Origin: Gracilariopsis chorda
Taxonomy: Eukaryota > Rhodophyta > Florideophyceae > Gracilariales > Gracilariaceae
Reading direction: 5' to 3'
DNA: 64,000 nucleotides
Assembly (NCBI GenBank): GCA_003194525.1
Contig: NBIV01000158.1
Location: 111,030 to 175,029 of the forward strand
The notes below the pieces were generated by a model that searched no databases, was not told where the DNA came from, and was given only the letters and a program-made list of their open reading frames with translations. Below are positions 1 through 10,524 of the stretch, one piece after another (the first letter of the stretch is position 1; every line of letters begins with the position of its first letter). The position numbers and the translations under genes were made by a program.

Positions 1-458
1 GCACTTGCCAAGATGGCGTTGACGCCCTTCTTATCAGCGCTGCCCTGGTCTGTGAAAAACTTTATGCCGTTGCGATTCGGGGGGAGGTGGCTGGCGGTGA
101 GCATGCAGGCGCAATCAAAGTTGTAGGGTTGTAATACGGTGGACATGAACATTGCCGGTGTAGTACATAACTGAAAGTCAGTAACAGCTGCGCGCTCTGA
201 AGCGGCACCCGCTGCTGCAGCTTGCAGTAGATGCGGCCCAGTGATGCGAGAGTCGCGACCCAGAGCGATTCGCAGCTCGGAGGTAGGCTTTCCTTTAAGA
301 ACGGATACAGATCGCACAAAGGCGGCTACAATCTCTGCGACGGCTGTATCAGTGAGGGTTACGGGTTGGGCGGGATCTAAGGGTGCGGCCACGCCTCGTA
401 CATCGGATCCGTTTTGCAGGTGTGAGAGCGAGGAAGGTCGAGGTGGGGCGGTTGACAT
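1..458 (-). CDS. Phosphohexomutase (phosphoglucomutase/phosphomannomutase type), 5' part, cut by the window edge
   Basis: The first 152 codons are present, read from an ATG at 456-458 leftward with no stop. Visible family marks, in order: NGSDVRG at residues 16-22, LGRDSR at 66-71, CTTPAMF at about 98-104 and TASHLPPNRNG at 121-131, followed by KFFTDQGSADKKG. In alpha-D-phosphohexomutases the Ser of the TASH loop (Ser123 here) carries the phosphate that is passed between C1 and C6 of the sugar. The loop reads TASHLP rather than the common TASHNP, a variant I associate with a eukaryotic or plastid subgroup. There is no long leader before NGSD, so a plastid location is not obvious. Substrate (glucose or mannose phosphate) cannot be decided from this half. 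The gene is divergent from the PP2C gene at 1747. Confidence 0.9.
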   Translation of the reverse strand, partial: MSTAPPRPSSLSHLQNGSDVRGVAAPLDPAQPVTLTDTAVAEIVAAFVRSVSVLKGKPTSELRIALGRDSRITGPHLLQAAAAGAASERAAVTDFQLCTTPAMFMSTVLQPYNFDCACMLTASHLPPNRNGIKFFTDQGSADKKGVNAILAS

Positions 459-800
459 GCATGGTGGTTGATGGGAGAGACGCGATATTCGCGGGCGGCG
501 CGGCGGCTGCAGTTGAATTGGAGAAGGGCGGGACGAGGGTGTGGATGGACGAAAGCGGGTGGAAGGGGTGAAGGGGACGGCGGAGGTGATGAAGGAGTAC
601 ATGATGAGGCGGGATGACGACGGGGATAGATGCGGGGAGGTGTTCGGGTTGACGGAGATCAGCGAGACGAGAAGATACTGTATGACTGGCGGATGCGCTG
701 GCAGTGGACGAAATGGATCGAATCATGCAGCTCGATACCTCTCCAGTCCAGTTCAGCTCGCGAAAGAGGCACCCGACGCGATGTGCGCGCCAGGACAAGT

Positions 801-880
801 CACGGGTGCGCACGGGTGCGCACGGGTGCGCACGGGTGCGCACGGGTGCGCACGGGTGCAAGCACGGGTGCAAGCATGGG
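801..880. repeat. 10-bp tandem repeat, unit CACGGGTGCG
   Basis: Five units of CACGGGTGCG run head to tail from 801, a sixth is near-perfect, and the array then lengthens to 12-bp variants (CACGGGTGCAAG, CATGGGTGCCCG) to about 890. The unit length is close to one helical turn. It lies about 340 bp upstream of the phosphohexomutase start. Confidence 0.9.
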
Positions 881-1499
881 TGCCCGCTGGGTTCTGCGAG
901 GGAGTTGCGGGGTGATGCCCCACACCGGGTGCCAGCTGCCTGCTCCGCCCGACAGCCGCGCGTGCAACAGCCATGCACGGCTCCGACTCGAGAGAAGAAA
1001 AAAACACGCCACGCTCTAAAGCCGATTGGCCAGCGGAGTAACGCTTGCTACAAAACGGCCGTTGCACCACGCGCTCGCTCGCTCAACTGTATTCTCCGCG
1101 TGACGGCGTCTCCACCACCAACGTACGAAAAGCGCGCCGTCCACAGCACTTTTTCCGCTGCTCCATGCCACGCGCCGCGCACACACAACGCGCCCCCCAC
1201 GCCCACGCGCCGTCCAATCGCAACTCGCTGTACTCGAGATCGGGTCAGATGAGCGCGCCACTCACCCACGTGTACCAATCATGCCATGTCCGCCAGCTTG
1301 CGTCGCGCTCGTTCCACCCGCCACGCGCGCGAACCACATGGCCCGTCTCCGCCCGGCACGTCGCTGCGCTCTTGACTCGTCGCACTGCGCGCCGTTCTGC
1401 GCCCCCCCTGTCCCCCTCCACTACCGCCCCTGCAATCTTGTTACGCCCCGCTACAACCTCCACTTGTGCATCCTATTCGCGCACTTCAACAGCCACCAC

Positions 1500-1720
1500 C
1501 ACCACCCCCCCCCCCATACATTACCCCCAAACTCTCCCTCACCCGTCTCTTCATCTTTGCACCCCTTCCTCAACCAACGCCTCCCATCCCTACCCTACCC
1601 CACCCCCACCCCCACCCCCACCCCACATCCACTACCTCCCCTTCTCATACCAAACAATTCCTCCCATCGTCTCCAACGTGCCCCCCCCCCCCCCATCCCT
1701 CACCCCACCCACCACCGAAC
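1500..1720. repeat. C-rich tract, with (CCCCCA)n, in the leader of the PP2C gene
   Basis: Runs of C (C10 near 1505, CCCCCA repeats at about 1598-1624, C14 at about 1681) in a stretch almost free of G. The minus strand is therefore G-rich with repeated G-tracts, compatible with G-quadruplex formation. The tract ends just before the proposed PP2C start codon at 1747. Confidence 0.8.
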
Positions 1721-1746
1721 CAACCCCCGGAGCCGCTCCAGTCGGC

Positions 1747-3108
1747 ATGAACGCTTGCCGCTCCACCACTCTAGTACGATCACTTCCACCCGGATTCTCG
1801 TCCGCGTTACTCACTCCAACAACGTTATCTTCCCTGCCGGCCCCGCACGTCCCCCGACGTCGACGTCATCACCACCCCACCTTCATCTCCCCCCCGTTAT
1901 CCTCTTCACTTTCGTACAAACGCAACCATTCCTGTATGCTCTGTGCAGCTTCTTCACCGGCCGAACCCCCGCGCCGTCAACCCCGTCCGACATTTGCCGC
2001 CGCTGCTGCCGCCGCAGCAGCTGCCGCCGCAGCAGTCGGACTCACCTCCTCCACCTCCTCCACGACGCCCTCCTCCCCCCCTCAACCTTCGTCCGACTCG
2101 TGTTCGTGTATGGACTTTCAACCGCCCGCATCCGACCGTCCCGCCACCCTGTCCACTTCAACAGTTACAACCGATGATTCTTCACAACATTCATCGCAAA
2201 CTCAACCCGCGCCTTTGTCCTCGCTTACCTTCCGTTCCGGCGCCGTATGCATTCCCCATCCCGACAAGGTCGACAAGGGTGGAGAAGACGCTTTCTTCGT
2301 CCAATCCCAAGCCCTAGGCGTATTTGACGGCGTTGGCGGGTGGGCCAGTATCGGCGTTGACGCCGGCCTGTACTCGAAGCAACTTGCCCAACTCACCGCC
2401 GACCACATATGCAAACAAGGCCCTACCTCCGTCAAGGAAGCGCTAAATAACGCCGCCAACACCAACCAGGCAATCGGCTCGAGCACCGCTTGCGTCGTCG
2501 CTATACATGACGACAAATTGTTCGGTCTCAACTTGGGTGACTCGGGTTTGATAGTCATTCGAGATGGCTCCATTATTTACCGAACCATCGAACAACAGCA
2601 TTACTTCAATTGCCCGTATCAAATCGGAACCGACTCGCTTGACACTGTAGACGCCGCCAACACGATTCAAGTTGCGTTACGGCACGGCGATTGGATCATT
2701 ATGGGCACGGATGGACTTTGGGATAACGTATTCCCGGATAACATTGTGCAAGTGGTAGTAGAACATCAACAAGCAATGGAATGCAGAAAGGACGACGAGA
2801 AAACGCAAGTGAAACCAGCGCCCCCTTCGTTGAGTGATACTTCTTCAGATGGGGGAAGCGTTGTAAGTGATTGTGCACCCGTCCCCAGAGGAGCAGAACA
2901 GGCACAAAGTATTGCTGAAAAACTTGGTGAGGTGGCTGTGAAAGTGGCGAATAATGAACGCTCCGCCTCTCCTTTTGCGGTGAATGCTCGAAATGCGGGC
3001 CATCTTTTCCTTGGCGGAAAGGTGGATGATATTACCATCATTTCGGCGTTCGTGTGTGATCCGAATGCTGGCGTTAACGACGCTTGTGCATCGGAGCAGA
3101 ATGCATAG
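1747..3108 (+). CDS. PP2C-family Ser/Thr phosphatase, PTC7-like, probably organelle-targeted
   Basis: A 453-residue product. Metal-dependent protein phosphatase of the PP2C/PPM fold, closest in layout to the PTC7/TA-PP2C group found in mitochondria and plastids. The catalytic motifs are intact: GGEDAFF at 178-184, FDGVGGW at 193-199, GDSG at 264-267, GTDGLWDN at 320-327 and the late metal pair DD at 427-428. Residues 1-160 form a low-complexity leader rich in Ser, Pro, Arg and Ala, with 14 Ala in a row near 84-97, which fits a transit peptide plus linker. An insert rich in Ser and charged residues (about 345-385) lies before the last domain segment. I chose the ATG at 1747 because upstream codons in the same frame are a C-rich leader. 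A shorter homologue with lost motifs sits at 35231. Confidence 0.9.
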   Translation: MNACRSTTLVRSLPPGFSSALLTPTTLSSLPAPHVPRRRRHHHPTFISPPLSSSLSYKRNHSCMLCAASSPAEPPRRQPRPTFAAAAAAAAAAAAAVGLTSSTSSTTPSSPPQPSSDSCSCMDFQPPASDRPATLSTSTVTTDDSSQHSSQTQPAPLSSLTFRSGAVCIPHPDKVDKGGEDAFFVQSQALGVFDGVGGWASIGVDAGLYSKQLAQLTADHICKQGPTSVKEALNNAANTNQAIGSSTACVVAIHDDKLFGLNLGDSGLIVIRDGSIIYRTIEQQHYFNCPYQIGTDSLDTVDAANTIQVALRHGDWIIMGTDGLWDNVFPDNIVQVVVEHQQAMECRKDDEKTQVKPAPPSLSDTSSDGGSVVSDCAPVPRGAEQAQSIAEKLGEVAVKVANNERSASPFAVNARNAGHLFLGGKVDDITIISAFVCDPNAGVNDACASEQNA

Positions 3109-6100
3109 TGGTTGGCTTTGGTTTGTGTGGTGTGCCTATTTTGTTTTTGTTTTCTCTTGGGGCTTCTCTTTCGTTTTGATTCGCGGATGGTTATATTCTT
3201 ATTTATTCTTTTGTTGTGAAAAGAGCAGAGGGTTGTTTGCGGTTGGGACGGCTGTGTGTGTAGGTGTGTGTGTTTTTTTTTTTTTTGTGATGCGCATAGT
3301 GGAATACCTGAGAAGAAGATGAAGAAGAAGAAGAAGAAGAAAACCGGGGGGATTGGCGTCTTGGTTTTATTGTTATTATATTGTCCTAACTAACTGAAGC
3401 AAGACGGCAAGACGCGAAAGAAGCACAGCGACTTGGGAAACAAGCAGTTTGTGGAAAGTCGTGTTTGTGTGCGCGTTGGGACTCTTGGTACACTCTTCTG
3501 TTTCTTTTTTTTTTTACTAGTAATGAACTGTTGAACTGTTTGACTGATAACGCTAAAGTGGAACGAGGATGATTGTATGTTTCCGTTCGTGCTGTGCGTG
3601 CGGGAGGCGCGCCTTTTTGGTGGTTGGACTGCTGCTGCTCGGTTAGCGATGATAGTAGTATCTTATCTATCTATCTAGTGGCGGTGCACTGAGGACGCTC
3701 GGTGTACGTACGCGCGAACGACTCCGCTGTGTTGAGTGTACCCTTGTATACATAACAGGTTTTTTTGTTGTTGGAGATATGGGTTATTGTTTTATTGGTA
3801 TTGTTTTGGAGAGCTTGTTCCCTCTCGCTTGTTTTCCCTCCGCCTTTCCACACCCCACCCGGCAGTGTCCCTTGAATACACCCCCCCCCCGCGGTGATAC
3901 GGTATATATCTGAGTAAATTGAGGCGTTCATTTATTTTTGTTATTCTTGTGCTTGTTGATTTAATTTGTTTTTGCATGTTAGGAAATCTGACGCATATCT
4001 CCTTGTCTGGCCATGTGCGGGATGTGGATGATGTTTTTCGGGTGTTTTTTTGAAACGAACAGTTTTCTGGTGCATTGTGAGTGGTGTCTCTGCGGTGCCT
4101 TCCATGCACAGCTGGTGGCGGCCATTCTGGTAGCGTTGTGGGTTGTTGTGCGCGTGTCGAACATGGGAGAAGGTGCTTGTCACGGTGAGTGGCGTCTCGT
4201 ATCTATCTGCTGCGTGGGGGACCATGCCGCGCGCTGTTGTGTGGTAAACCAGTGGTGGCCTGCAAAACGAACGCTTGTATGTGCGTGCGGGTGTGCTGGT
4301 GGTGGTAGGGGGTGGACCTGACGCGTGCTGAACAGCCGCTTGCGTTCGGGCGTGAGCCTCCTTTTTCTTTGCCGTTTTTCTCGCCGTGTTGGGGATTGCG
4401 CTCATATGTATGGGGCGCGTTTGACGGGTTGGTGGATGGTAAGATTTTTTTTTGGGGGGGGGTCCATTTGTAGTGACGTGAGGTGGCGGTGTGCATGTGT
4501 ATTTGTGCTTTTGGCCATTGGCGCCTTTTTCGTTTTATGCCTGTGCACGGTGGGGTGCGTGACTGCAGCGATTGCTTGTTTCGGGCACGAATTGAGCCCA
4601 TACGTCCGTATCTAGTAGATGTATCTGTCCGGGCGTGGGCGGTGATTAAGGGGGGTGTTTAAAGCGTTTATGTAAGGGGGCTTTCTGATGCTGCTGCCTG
4701 GATGGGACGGTTTTGATAGCTGTTTTTGAATGGGTTTTTCATGAAACGTCTTTTAGGACAGCAGCTTGATTTTGTGCGCGCGCCGCAATGGCGCCCATTC
4801 TGGTGCGTGAGTGGATGGTGCTTTTTGTTTTGGTTGCGACTTGGGCCACGGCTGTACGAAACCCGGGTGTCAAGGGTGGTAGGGAGTTTGTCCAGCGCGT
4901 ACCGCACTGTACTTGCCTTTTTAACTTGCATAATATATGCTTGTGCACGTATTACCGTGGAGTGTTGTTCATGCGCTCACCATTGCGGACGGGGGGCACG
5001 TCGAAGGCTAAGGGGGGGGGGGGCTTACGAGCGTGTGATGTTGATGAGGAGCGATGCAATCGATGATGGTATCGAGCCGCAGGTAAAGGGGGTGTTAGTG
5101 TTATCTTCTTCTCGATGGTGTGGATTGGATACCCCCCTTTGCGCAATTCACGAAGATGTGCAGCGCGTGAGACCTTCACCACGCGGCTGAAGAAAAAAGC
5201 AAACGCGGAGTGTAAGGCGTACTGTATGTGTCCAAAACGAAATGCGAAAAGTGGGCGGGGGGGTCGGCCTGTGACGTGGCATAAAATAAACGCGCCAAAA
5301 CGCACCAAAACGCGCCAAAACAGGCGTTGAACGCGGAGCCGCGTGCACGAAAAACATCCAATTGTTTGCAGCAAAAGCGCGCTATGCAGAACAAATCGTT
5401 GATTGTGGGTGCTTTTCATTGGGCGCGGTGCGCGCGCTGTGCAGCGAGTGTGATTGGCGCACACTTCGTTTTCACTTGTGCATGGCACAAGTGCTTCGGA
5501 ATGGGCTCCGTGATCCGATGCGCGCCGCATGTTGTTGTACAGCTTGCATTGTTCAATTGGTGCGACAGATATGGCAACGTTTACGAGTGGTGAGCACTCG
5601 TTACTGTAATTTGAGGCTGTTGAATTCGCCGCCCTCCGCCCGCGTGCCCATGGCGCTCCACACTACACAGTCGTGAAACGCGCAACGGCAACGGGGCGTT
5701 GCCGGCGCCAACAGCCACAAGTACAATGCGAGGCGTCTTCGTGGCGATGCGGCGGTTAGTTACAGGGATAGCCTTGCAAGTACCTTTGCCAGACCGATGC
5801 TGAGCGGGCGCCCGGGAAGATGCACCCACCCCCCCAAGATCGTCCACAGCATCATGGCGCGTTGCTGCCACGCCAGCATATCCACGTGACACACGTACGA
5901 TTCACAATGGACGCACCGTGGCCAGAAACGGCGCGCAACCAATGGCCACCCGTCCGCGGCGTCAACCGCCAAAGCACAACGCCGCAGCTCTTTCCCAGCG
6001 CCGCGCGACTTGTCAGCGTGCGCGCACAGCCATTGGATCCGGCCGACCCGCCTCCTCTCTCACGACACGCGCCGCCCTTCGGAACCGCCTCGGCGCCGCA

Positions 6101-6288
6101 AACTGTGCACCCCGCCGCTTATAAACATCTGCGCATTGTACCCTTCCTGCCCGCGCGAAACGACGCGTCGCGCTTGCGATACATCGCGCCCGTGCACCAC
6201 AGTATTGCGCATCGTATTACGCCACTGACTCCCCCCCCCCACCCGCCCCTTAATTCCGCCCCGTACACGCTTCTTGCACCTGCTCGCA
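3109..6288. other. Gene-poor 3.2-kb spacer, G/T-rich on the + strand
   Basis: No open frame here resembles a protein I know. The composition is skewed to G and T on the + strand between about 3100 and 5100. Simple repeats: GT/T tract at about 3255-3285, (GAA)n at about 3318-3345, TATC repeats at about 3663-3677 and several G or C homopolymers (for example near 3886, 4457, 5016). A triplet of 10-mers at 5291-5320 is listed separately. An unrecognised non-coding RNA cannot be excluded. Confidence 0.5.
5291..5320. promoter_or_regulatory. Three tandem E2F-like 10-mers
   Basis: CGCGCCAAAA, CGCACCAAAA, CGCGCCAAAA in direct succession. Read on the minus strand the outer two give TTTTGGCGCG, the core of an E2F/DP site. 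The nearest recognised gene start is about 1 kb away (6289), so the target is unclear. Confidence 0.45.
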
Positions 6289-6960
6289 ATGTCTGCTACC
6301 GCTCTCACCGCCCCGGCCTTCCTCCCCACAATGGCTCCCCTGAAGAACTCCCTGCACACTCCCCCGCTCAGTGCCAAACGGAAACCGCGCTCTTCTTCAA
6401 GTAACAACCCTTCATTATCAACTCCCGCATTTTCCTACCCCGAAAAGCGTCCACCCTCAAAACATAAGACCCCTCTGGCAGCCAATGCACACACTCCCTC
6501 CTCCAAGATGCATTACGTCTTCGTTTACGGCACGCTTAAAAAGGGCTTTCCGAACGCGTACATGCTCGACAGAGCCACGTTTGTAGGCGATTTCCGAACA
6601 CTTACCAGATATCCTCTCGTCGTCGGAGGCAAGTATAACTCGCCGTATTTACTGGATATGCCCTCTAAGGGCTCCCGTGTCAAGGGAGAGTTGTACGCCG
6701 TTGACGACGCCGTCTTGGCTGATTTGGACGACTTGGAAAATGTCGGTGTTAATTATTCTCGCGCTGTCACCAAGGTGTCGAGTTGTGCAGATCGTTCGTT
6801 CGCCATTGACGCCTTTGTATACCTGAAGACCAACAACTTGCACGAACTCGCTGCAAAGGAGTACTTGGACGACTACCAATGTCGTTTGTATGTCCCGCGC
6901 CATATGAGGGCTACCCGTTCAGTGCCGTCTCGAAAGTCTCTTGTGTCTAGTTCCAAGTAG
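6289..6960 (+). CDS. Gamma-glutamylcyclotransferase-like (AIG2/GGACT family) protein with N-terminal leader
   Basis: A 223-residue product. Residues 75-205 match the GGCT/AIG2 fold: YVFVYGTLKKGFPN at 77-90 is the signature substrate-binding loop, followed by YPLVVGG, KGELYAVDD and LDDLENVGVNYSR. Glu150 is placed where the family has its catalytic Glu. The GTLKKG.PN and DLEN context is nearer to gamma-glutamylamine cyclotransferase (GGACT) than to ChaC. These enzymes release 5-oxoproline from gamma-glutamyl compounds. Residues 1-73 are Ser/Pro/Lys-rich without acids, which fits an organelle transit peptide. I took the ATG at 6289; another Met at residue 74 begins the domain itself, so dual targeting by alternative starts is possible. 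Confidence 0.85.
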   Translation: MSATALTAPAFLPTMAPLKNSLHTPPLSAKRKPRSSSSNNPSLSTPAFSYPEKRPPSKHKTPLAANAHTPSSKMHYVFVYGTLKKGFPNAYMLDRATFVGDFRTLTRYPLVVGGKYNSPYLLDMPSKGSRVKGELYAVDDAVLADLDDLENVGVNYSRAVTKVSSCADRSFAIDAFVYLKTNNLHELAAKEYLDDYQCRLYVPRHMRATRSVPSRKSLVSSSK

Positions 6961-9429
6961 AGAGCACCCTAGCTCACACTGTGCACTTGCAACATGCACA
7001 CACACGGTATCCGCTCCCACCTGCTTTAGCATCAGCGTTCACACTGCTTGCTCTCTCTCTGTGGTTTGGTACCGACTACAGTTCTTTCCTCCTCGCCACA
7101 ATAAACGGCCTCTGCCTCTTCCCTACGCTTGTGTATGTACACTACAAAACGAATTCATTCCAACTTGCACTCAGTAAGTTATCTACTGTTGCTCATGCGC
7201 GCATATGAGCCCTTGCGTACTGTCAAGCCACCGATGCTACGAGGATGGGTGCTTGCTGTGTGTACCTTATGCTACCGTATCGGCGTTTGGAATCATGTCA
7301 ACGTCTTCCCACAGTGTCACACGCCTCAGCACCGTCCGATCTCGCAATGCGAGCCGTCCTCTTTCCGCTGATCGCTCAGCTACGGCCCGATCTCGCTGAA
7401 AAGAGTTCATAATCGCTGAAATATGCGTGCTGTACAATCGAGCACAAGCAGCGCAACCCGTTGGGTAGCTGTTTACCCGTCGCACAGCGCTACAACAACC
7501 GAAAGGCCCGCAACTGATCTCTGTCGCCGCCGCAGGAGAAATCGCGTTAGAAAAGACTGGCCGGCAAGGAATGTGTTCAAAAACAATTGGTGGAAAACGG
7601 TGGCGTTTCGGAGCATATCGATTTTGCGTGGTGGCGGTTATTCATTTTGATGCGATAACGCAAGTGCACCAACACGCCAATGGCGTACCAAGGGTACAGT
7701 ATTTTGCTACCTATGAAACATACATTGCGTTTCTGCAGCGGCGCAATGTATTCAGCACTGGCTGACGCTCGTTCACGCTTTTATTTACACTTCGGTTCGG
7801 GCGCCACGAGATCGATTCTCTGGCCGCTTGGAAGTGGGTCGCAACGGCGAATCCTATTCTACATACCTTCCCAGGTTACGACGCTTCGTTTCAAGGCACA
7901 GCCCTTCGCTGTTCCGCAGCATACATTGAAACTCTCAACACATCAAGGCCGACGAAAACCCACCACCGGTTAACCAATGAGCTTTCCCTCAAGATCGGGG
8001 CGCGGGCGTTTGCGCTGCCATTCCTAATGTTTTCCGCATACCCCTCCATATCTGCAGCACTGCAAGCGCCCCTTCACACATATAGGAACGCTATGACAAT
8101 CGCAATGCGCGCATGTGCAAAGGACTGATTGTAACCCCACGCGAGTCATGACCACTTGCCAAACCTGTCTGACGCGGATCGAGATGCATTGCATCACAAC
8201 AATCAACGAGGCATAGTGCAAACCCCGTGTCGTTCATCACTCCAATTCTCAACAGATGATCACGAAGGATACTTGACAACTAGGGGCAAGTCTGCCCGGA
8301 AGAACTGCAATCACTTCGGTCACCAGAATCAAACACAGCTTGCGGATCGTACTCATCCACCTTCACGAACACAATGTCAGGGTTATGCTGACGAACAATT
8401 TGCAACAGTTGCTCATCACACACATGAATCGGGCCTGTTTGCAGTACTTGATGGAGGGTGGGCATCATTCTGTCCCTTTTGACGCGCACTGATCGGGGCA
8501 GATCTGGAGCGAAGCGGGGTAACACTTGTGTCGATGGGGGGTCGCAATGACTGTGACGGCCTTCTCTGGTGACTATAATGCCGTTTGCAGTGCTCGATCG
8601 TGGAGAGCTGTGTGGCTGAGCTGTGTGTGTTGCCGACATGATGACGTGAATGTTTCAACCTGGTGTTGGATGGGAGAAGCAGACCGAGAAGGGGGCGGTT
8701 GGTTACGGTACAGATTTGAGGCGTAGCGGAGATGGCTGTGGGGTTGAAGCTGCCTCGGTGGGTTGCCCTTTCTAATACAAAGTTCGCATGCGCTGGCTTT
8801 GTATGTATGTGCATACATTGTAGCTTGAACGAACAAACACGTCCTGGCTTGTACCGTTGGTATTTGGGATTGGGTAGATAAAAAGTTGTATCTGTAACGG
8901 TAGGGTAGGGTGAGGGGTGGAGGTAGATTGCTACACGTACAGTAGCAATCTATACTACCCTTGGTAACATATCTTCCGTACCAACGGCAAGCGCTGTAGG
9001 AGCCTTGCGCAAAAGTTTACCCTTCTCGGCGCCCAGCAGAGCCAAGCTTTGGCGGTATACAGTTGCGACCGATCAAATCAACGCCCGTGTCCACGGTGAA
9101 CACGTTGACCACGAATACACGATTGACACGCTATGCCTCCGTGTCATGCCCTTAAATCGTTGATTGGCAGTTTTTGAAATGAAACAAGAAATCTTGCACA
9201 GTTCAAAATTGAAGCGTCAACCACAAACGAAGCGCAGCGTTGGGTAAGAGCATTACTCCACCATCTTCTCTAGCGAGTTGACTTGTTCCTAACACAACGG
9301 AACAAGCTTGAGAGCTGCCGTACTGGAGTTGCCAAGGATAAGCTCGCCTGTACCTTTGTAGTTCAAAGTTTGTACTCCTCATACGCACCCCCCGTCCTCC
9401 CCGCATTTTGTCGACAGAGCACTACAACC
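6961..9429. other. 2.5-kb intergenic region without a recognised gene
   Basis: Only short, non-conserved open frames. One minus-strand stretch at about 8300-8480 encodes a protein-like segment (CDEQLLQIVRQ...) without a known family match and is not called. A perfect 11-bp-arm inverted repeat lies at 8924-8952. The last part must contain the promoter of the sterol isomerase gene. Confidence 0.5.
8924..8952. repeat. Inverted repeat with 11-bp arms
   Basis: TAGATTGCTAC at 8924-8934 and GTAGCAATCTA at 8942-8952 are perfect complements around a 7-nt loop. GGTAGGGTAGGG before it and CTACCC after it partly extend the symmetry. It could be a hairpin terminator, the remnant of a small transposon or a binding site. 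Confidence 0.7.
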
Positions 9430-10524
9430 ATGGCCGTTCAAAGATCAAAGCTTCGTCCGAAAAATGCTTCAGACTCCAAACCAGAGTCGCAGAAGCGCGT
9501 AAGAAACAATGGCTGGTTTGCAAACAACCCCTCAAAGGCATACTATGAAAAATTTTCTCTTATATGGGCCCCGGCCTCCATGTTTGTTCTCCTCGTTCTC
9601 GTTCTGGGCACGCCCTTGTACAAGTACTGCGACAAGAACTCTTATTTGGCCATAACCCTCATCGGCTGTCTACCGGGTTTTGTACTTCCGGTGCTGTTTC
9701 CTTGTGATGCGGACCGTGGAAAGCCCTACTCGCAACGCTTTTGGGTCAAGGGTACTATCTGGATTGCTATCTTCGGGTTTTACGGAAACTACTTCTGGAC
9801 CCACTATTTTTACCAACTGCTCGGTGCAAAGTACCTCTTTGACTCGTACCGAATCAATGACGTTCCCGTTGTTTGTTTCACATCAACATTCTTCTACTTT
9901 ACCTTTTACTTCAGTTTCAGCAACCTACTTTTACGTCGTCTTGCCACAAGTATCGCACATTTGCCACGGTATGCACAATCTATCATCTGGTGGACGAACA
10001 TTCTCGTTCTTTCATATGTTACCGCAGTGTTCGAAGCCGTCTCCATTGAACATTTCCCGCTCTACACTTTTGATGACCGTGAATCATTCGTTACAATCGG
10101 TTCCATGTTCTATGCACTATACTTTGTTGTCGGTTTCCCTATGTTTTTCGCGCTTGATGAATATGAGCAAGAAAAAGCTGATGCTACTATCGCCCGCAAC
10201 ATAACCTTACAAGAAACCGCTGTTAATGCGTGCGGAGCTGCAGCTATTGTCACCGTGTTGTTGGATGTGTGGCGTTTAACGTTGGGATCGCTTGAACAGC
10301 TCGGTAGTGGTATGACTTCTCGCCTCCCTTTTGTGTACCAATCAAACACTACAGATACAATTTGTCAGGTTTCGCCTGAGCATGTTATTACAATGTCAGA
10401 GTGTGCTGAAGTTGCGAAAGGTTGGGCTAATGACCAGTTCACCAAAGTTGCTTCTTCAGTACAACACGGGCTAGCGCAGCTTGACCAAGCTATTTCATCT
10501 GGTTGGTTGGGTTACTGGCACTAA
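9430..10524 (+). CDS. CPI1: Cycloeucalenol cycloisomerase-like sterol enzyme (CPI1 family)
   Basis: A 364-residue multi-pass membrane protein. After a basic N-terminus, NNGWFANNPSKAYYEKF at 26-42 and IAIFGFYGNYFWTHYFY at 112-128 followed by LLGAKY match the plant CPI1 family, which opens the cyclopropane ring of cycloeucalenol on the way to phytosterols in the ER. Six or so hydrophobic segments can be seen up to about residue 285. Plant CPI1 is about 280 residues; here about 80 more follow, holding another hydrophobic stretch and a polar tail. The start at 9430 has the context ACCATGG and removes an unlikely upstream extension. The family has a patchy distribution, and I know it best from plants and algae, which helps place the organism. 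Confidence 0.85.
   Translation: MAVQRSKLRPKNASDSKPESQKRVRNNGWFANNPSKAYYEKFSLIWAPASMFVLLVLVLGTPLYKYCDKNSYLAITLIGCLPGFVLPVLFPCDADRGKPYSQRFWVKGTIWIAIFGFYGNYFWTHYFYQLLGAKYLFDSYRINDVPVVCFTSTFFYFTFYFSFSNLLLRRLATSIAHLPRYAQSIIWWTNILVLSYVTAVFEAVSIEHFPLYTFDDRESFVTIGSMFYALYFVVGFPMFFALDEYEQEKADATIARNITLQETAVNACGAAAIVTVLLDVWRLTLGSLEQLGSGMTSRLPFVYQSNTTDTICQVSPEHVITMSECAEVAKGWANDQFTKVASSVQHGLAQLDQAISSGWLGYWH

Larger units (their letters stand above)
459..1746. other. Divergent intergenic region between phosphohexomutase and PP2C genes
   Basis: About 1.3 kb holding both promoters. It contains a 10-bp tandem repeat at about 801-880 and a strongly C-rich, G-poor tract at about 1390-1740. Open frames across it are low-complexity and unlike known proteins, so I call no gene here. 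Confidence 0.6.

Noticed and set aside
800-890. CRISPR-like repeat array
   Set aside because: Direct tandem repeat without spacers, in a eukaryotic genome.
349-978. Minus-strand 209-codon frame over the phosphohexomutase start and the tandem repeat
   Set aside because: The true phosphohexomutase frame (NGSDVRG, TASHLP) is a different one; this frame translates the repeat into His/Pro/Arg runs.
4013-4615. Cys/Trp/Val-rich + strand frames in the 3-6 kb spacer
   Set aside because: Composition follows the G/T-rich DNA; no domains.
8280-8639. Minus-strand stretch reading ...CDEQLLQIVRQHNPDIVFVKVDE..., thioredoxin-like at first sight
   Set aside because: No CxxC, no cis-Pro motif and no neighbouring exon completing a fold; the rest of the frame is low-complexity.
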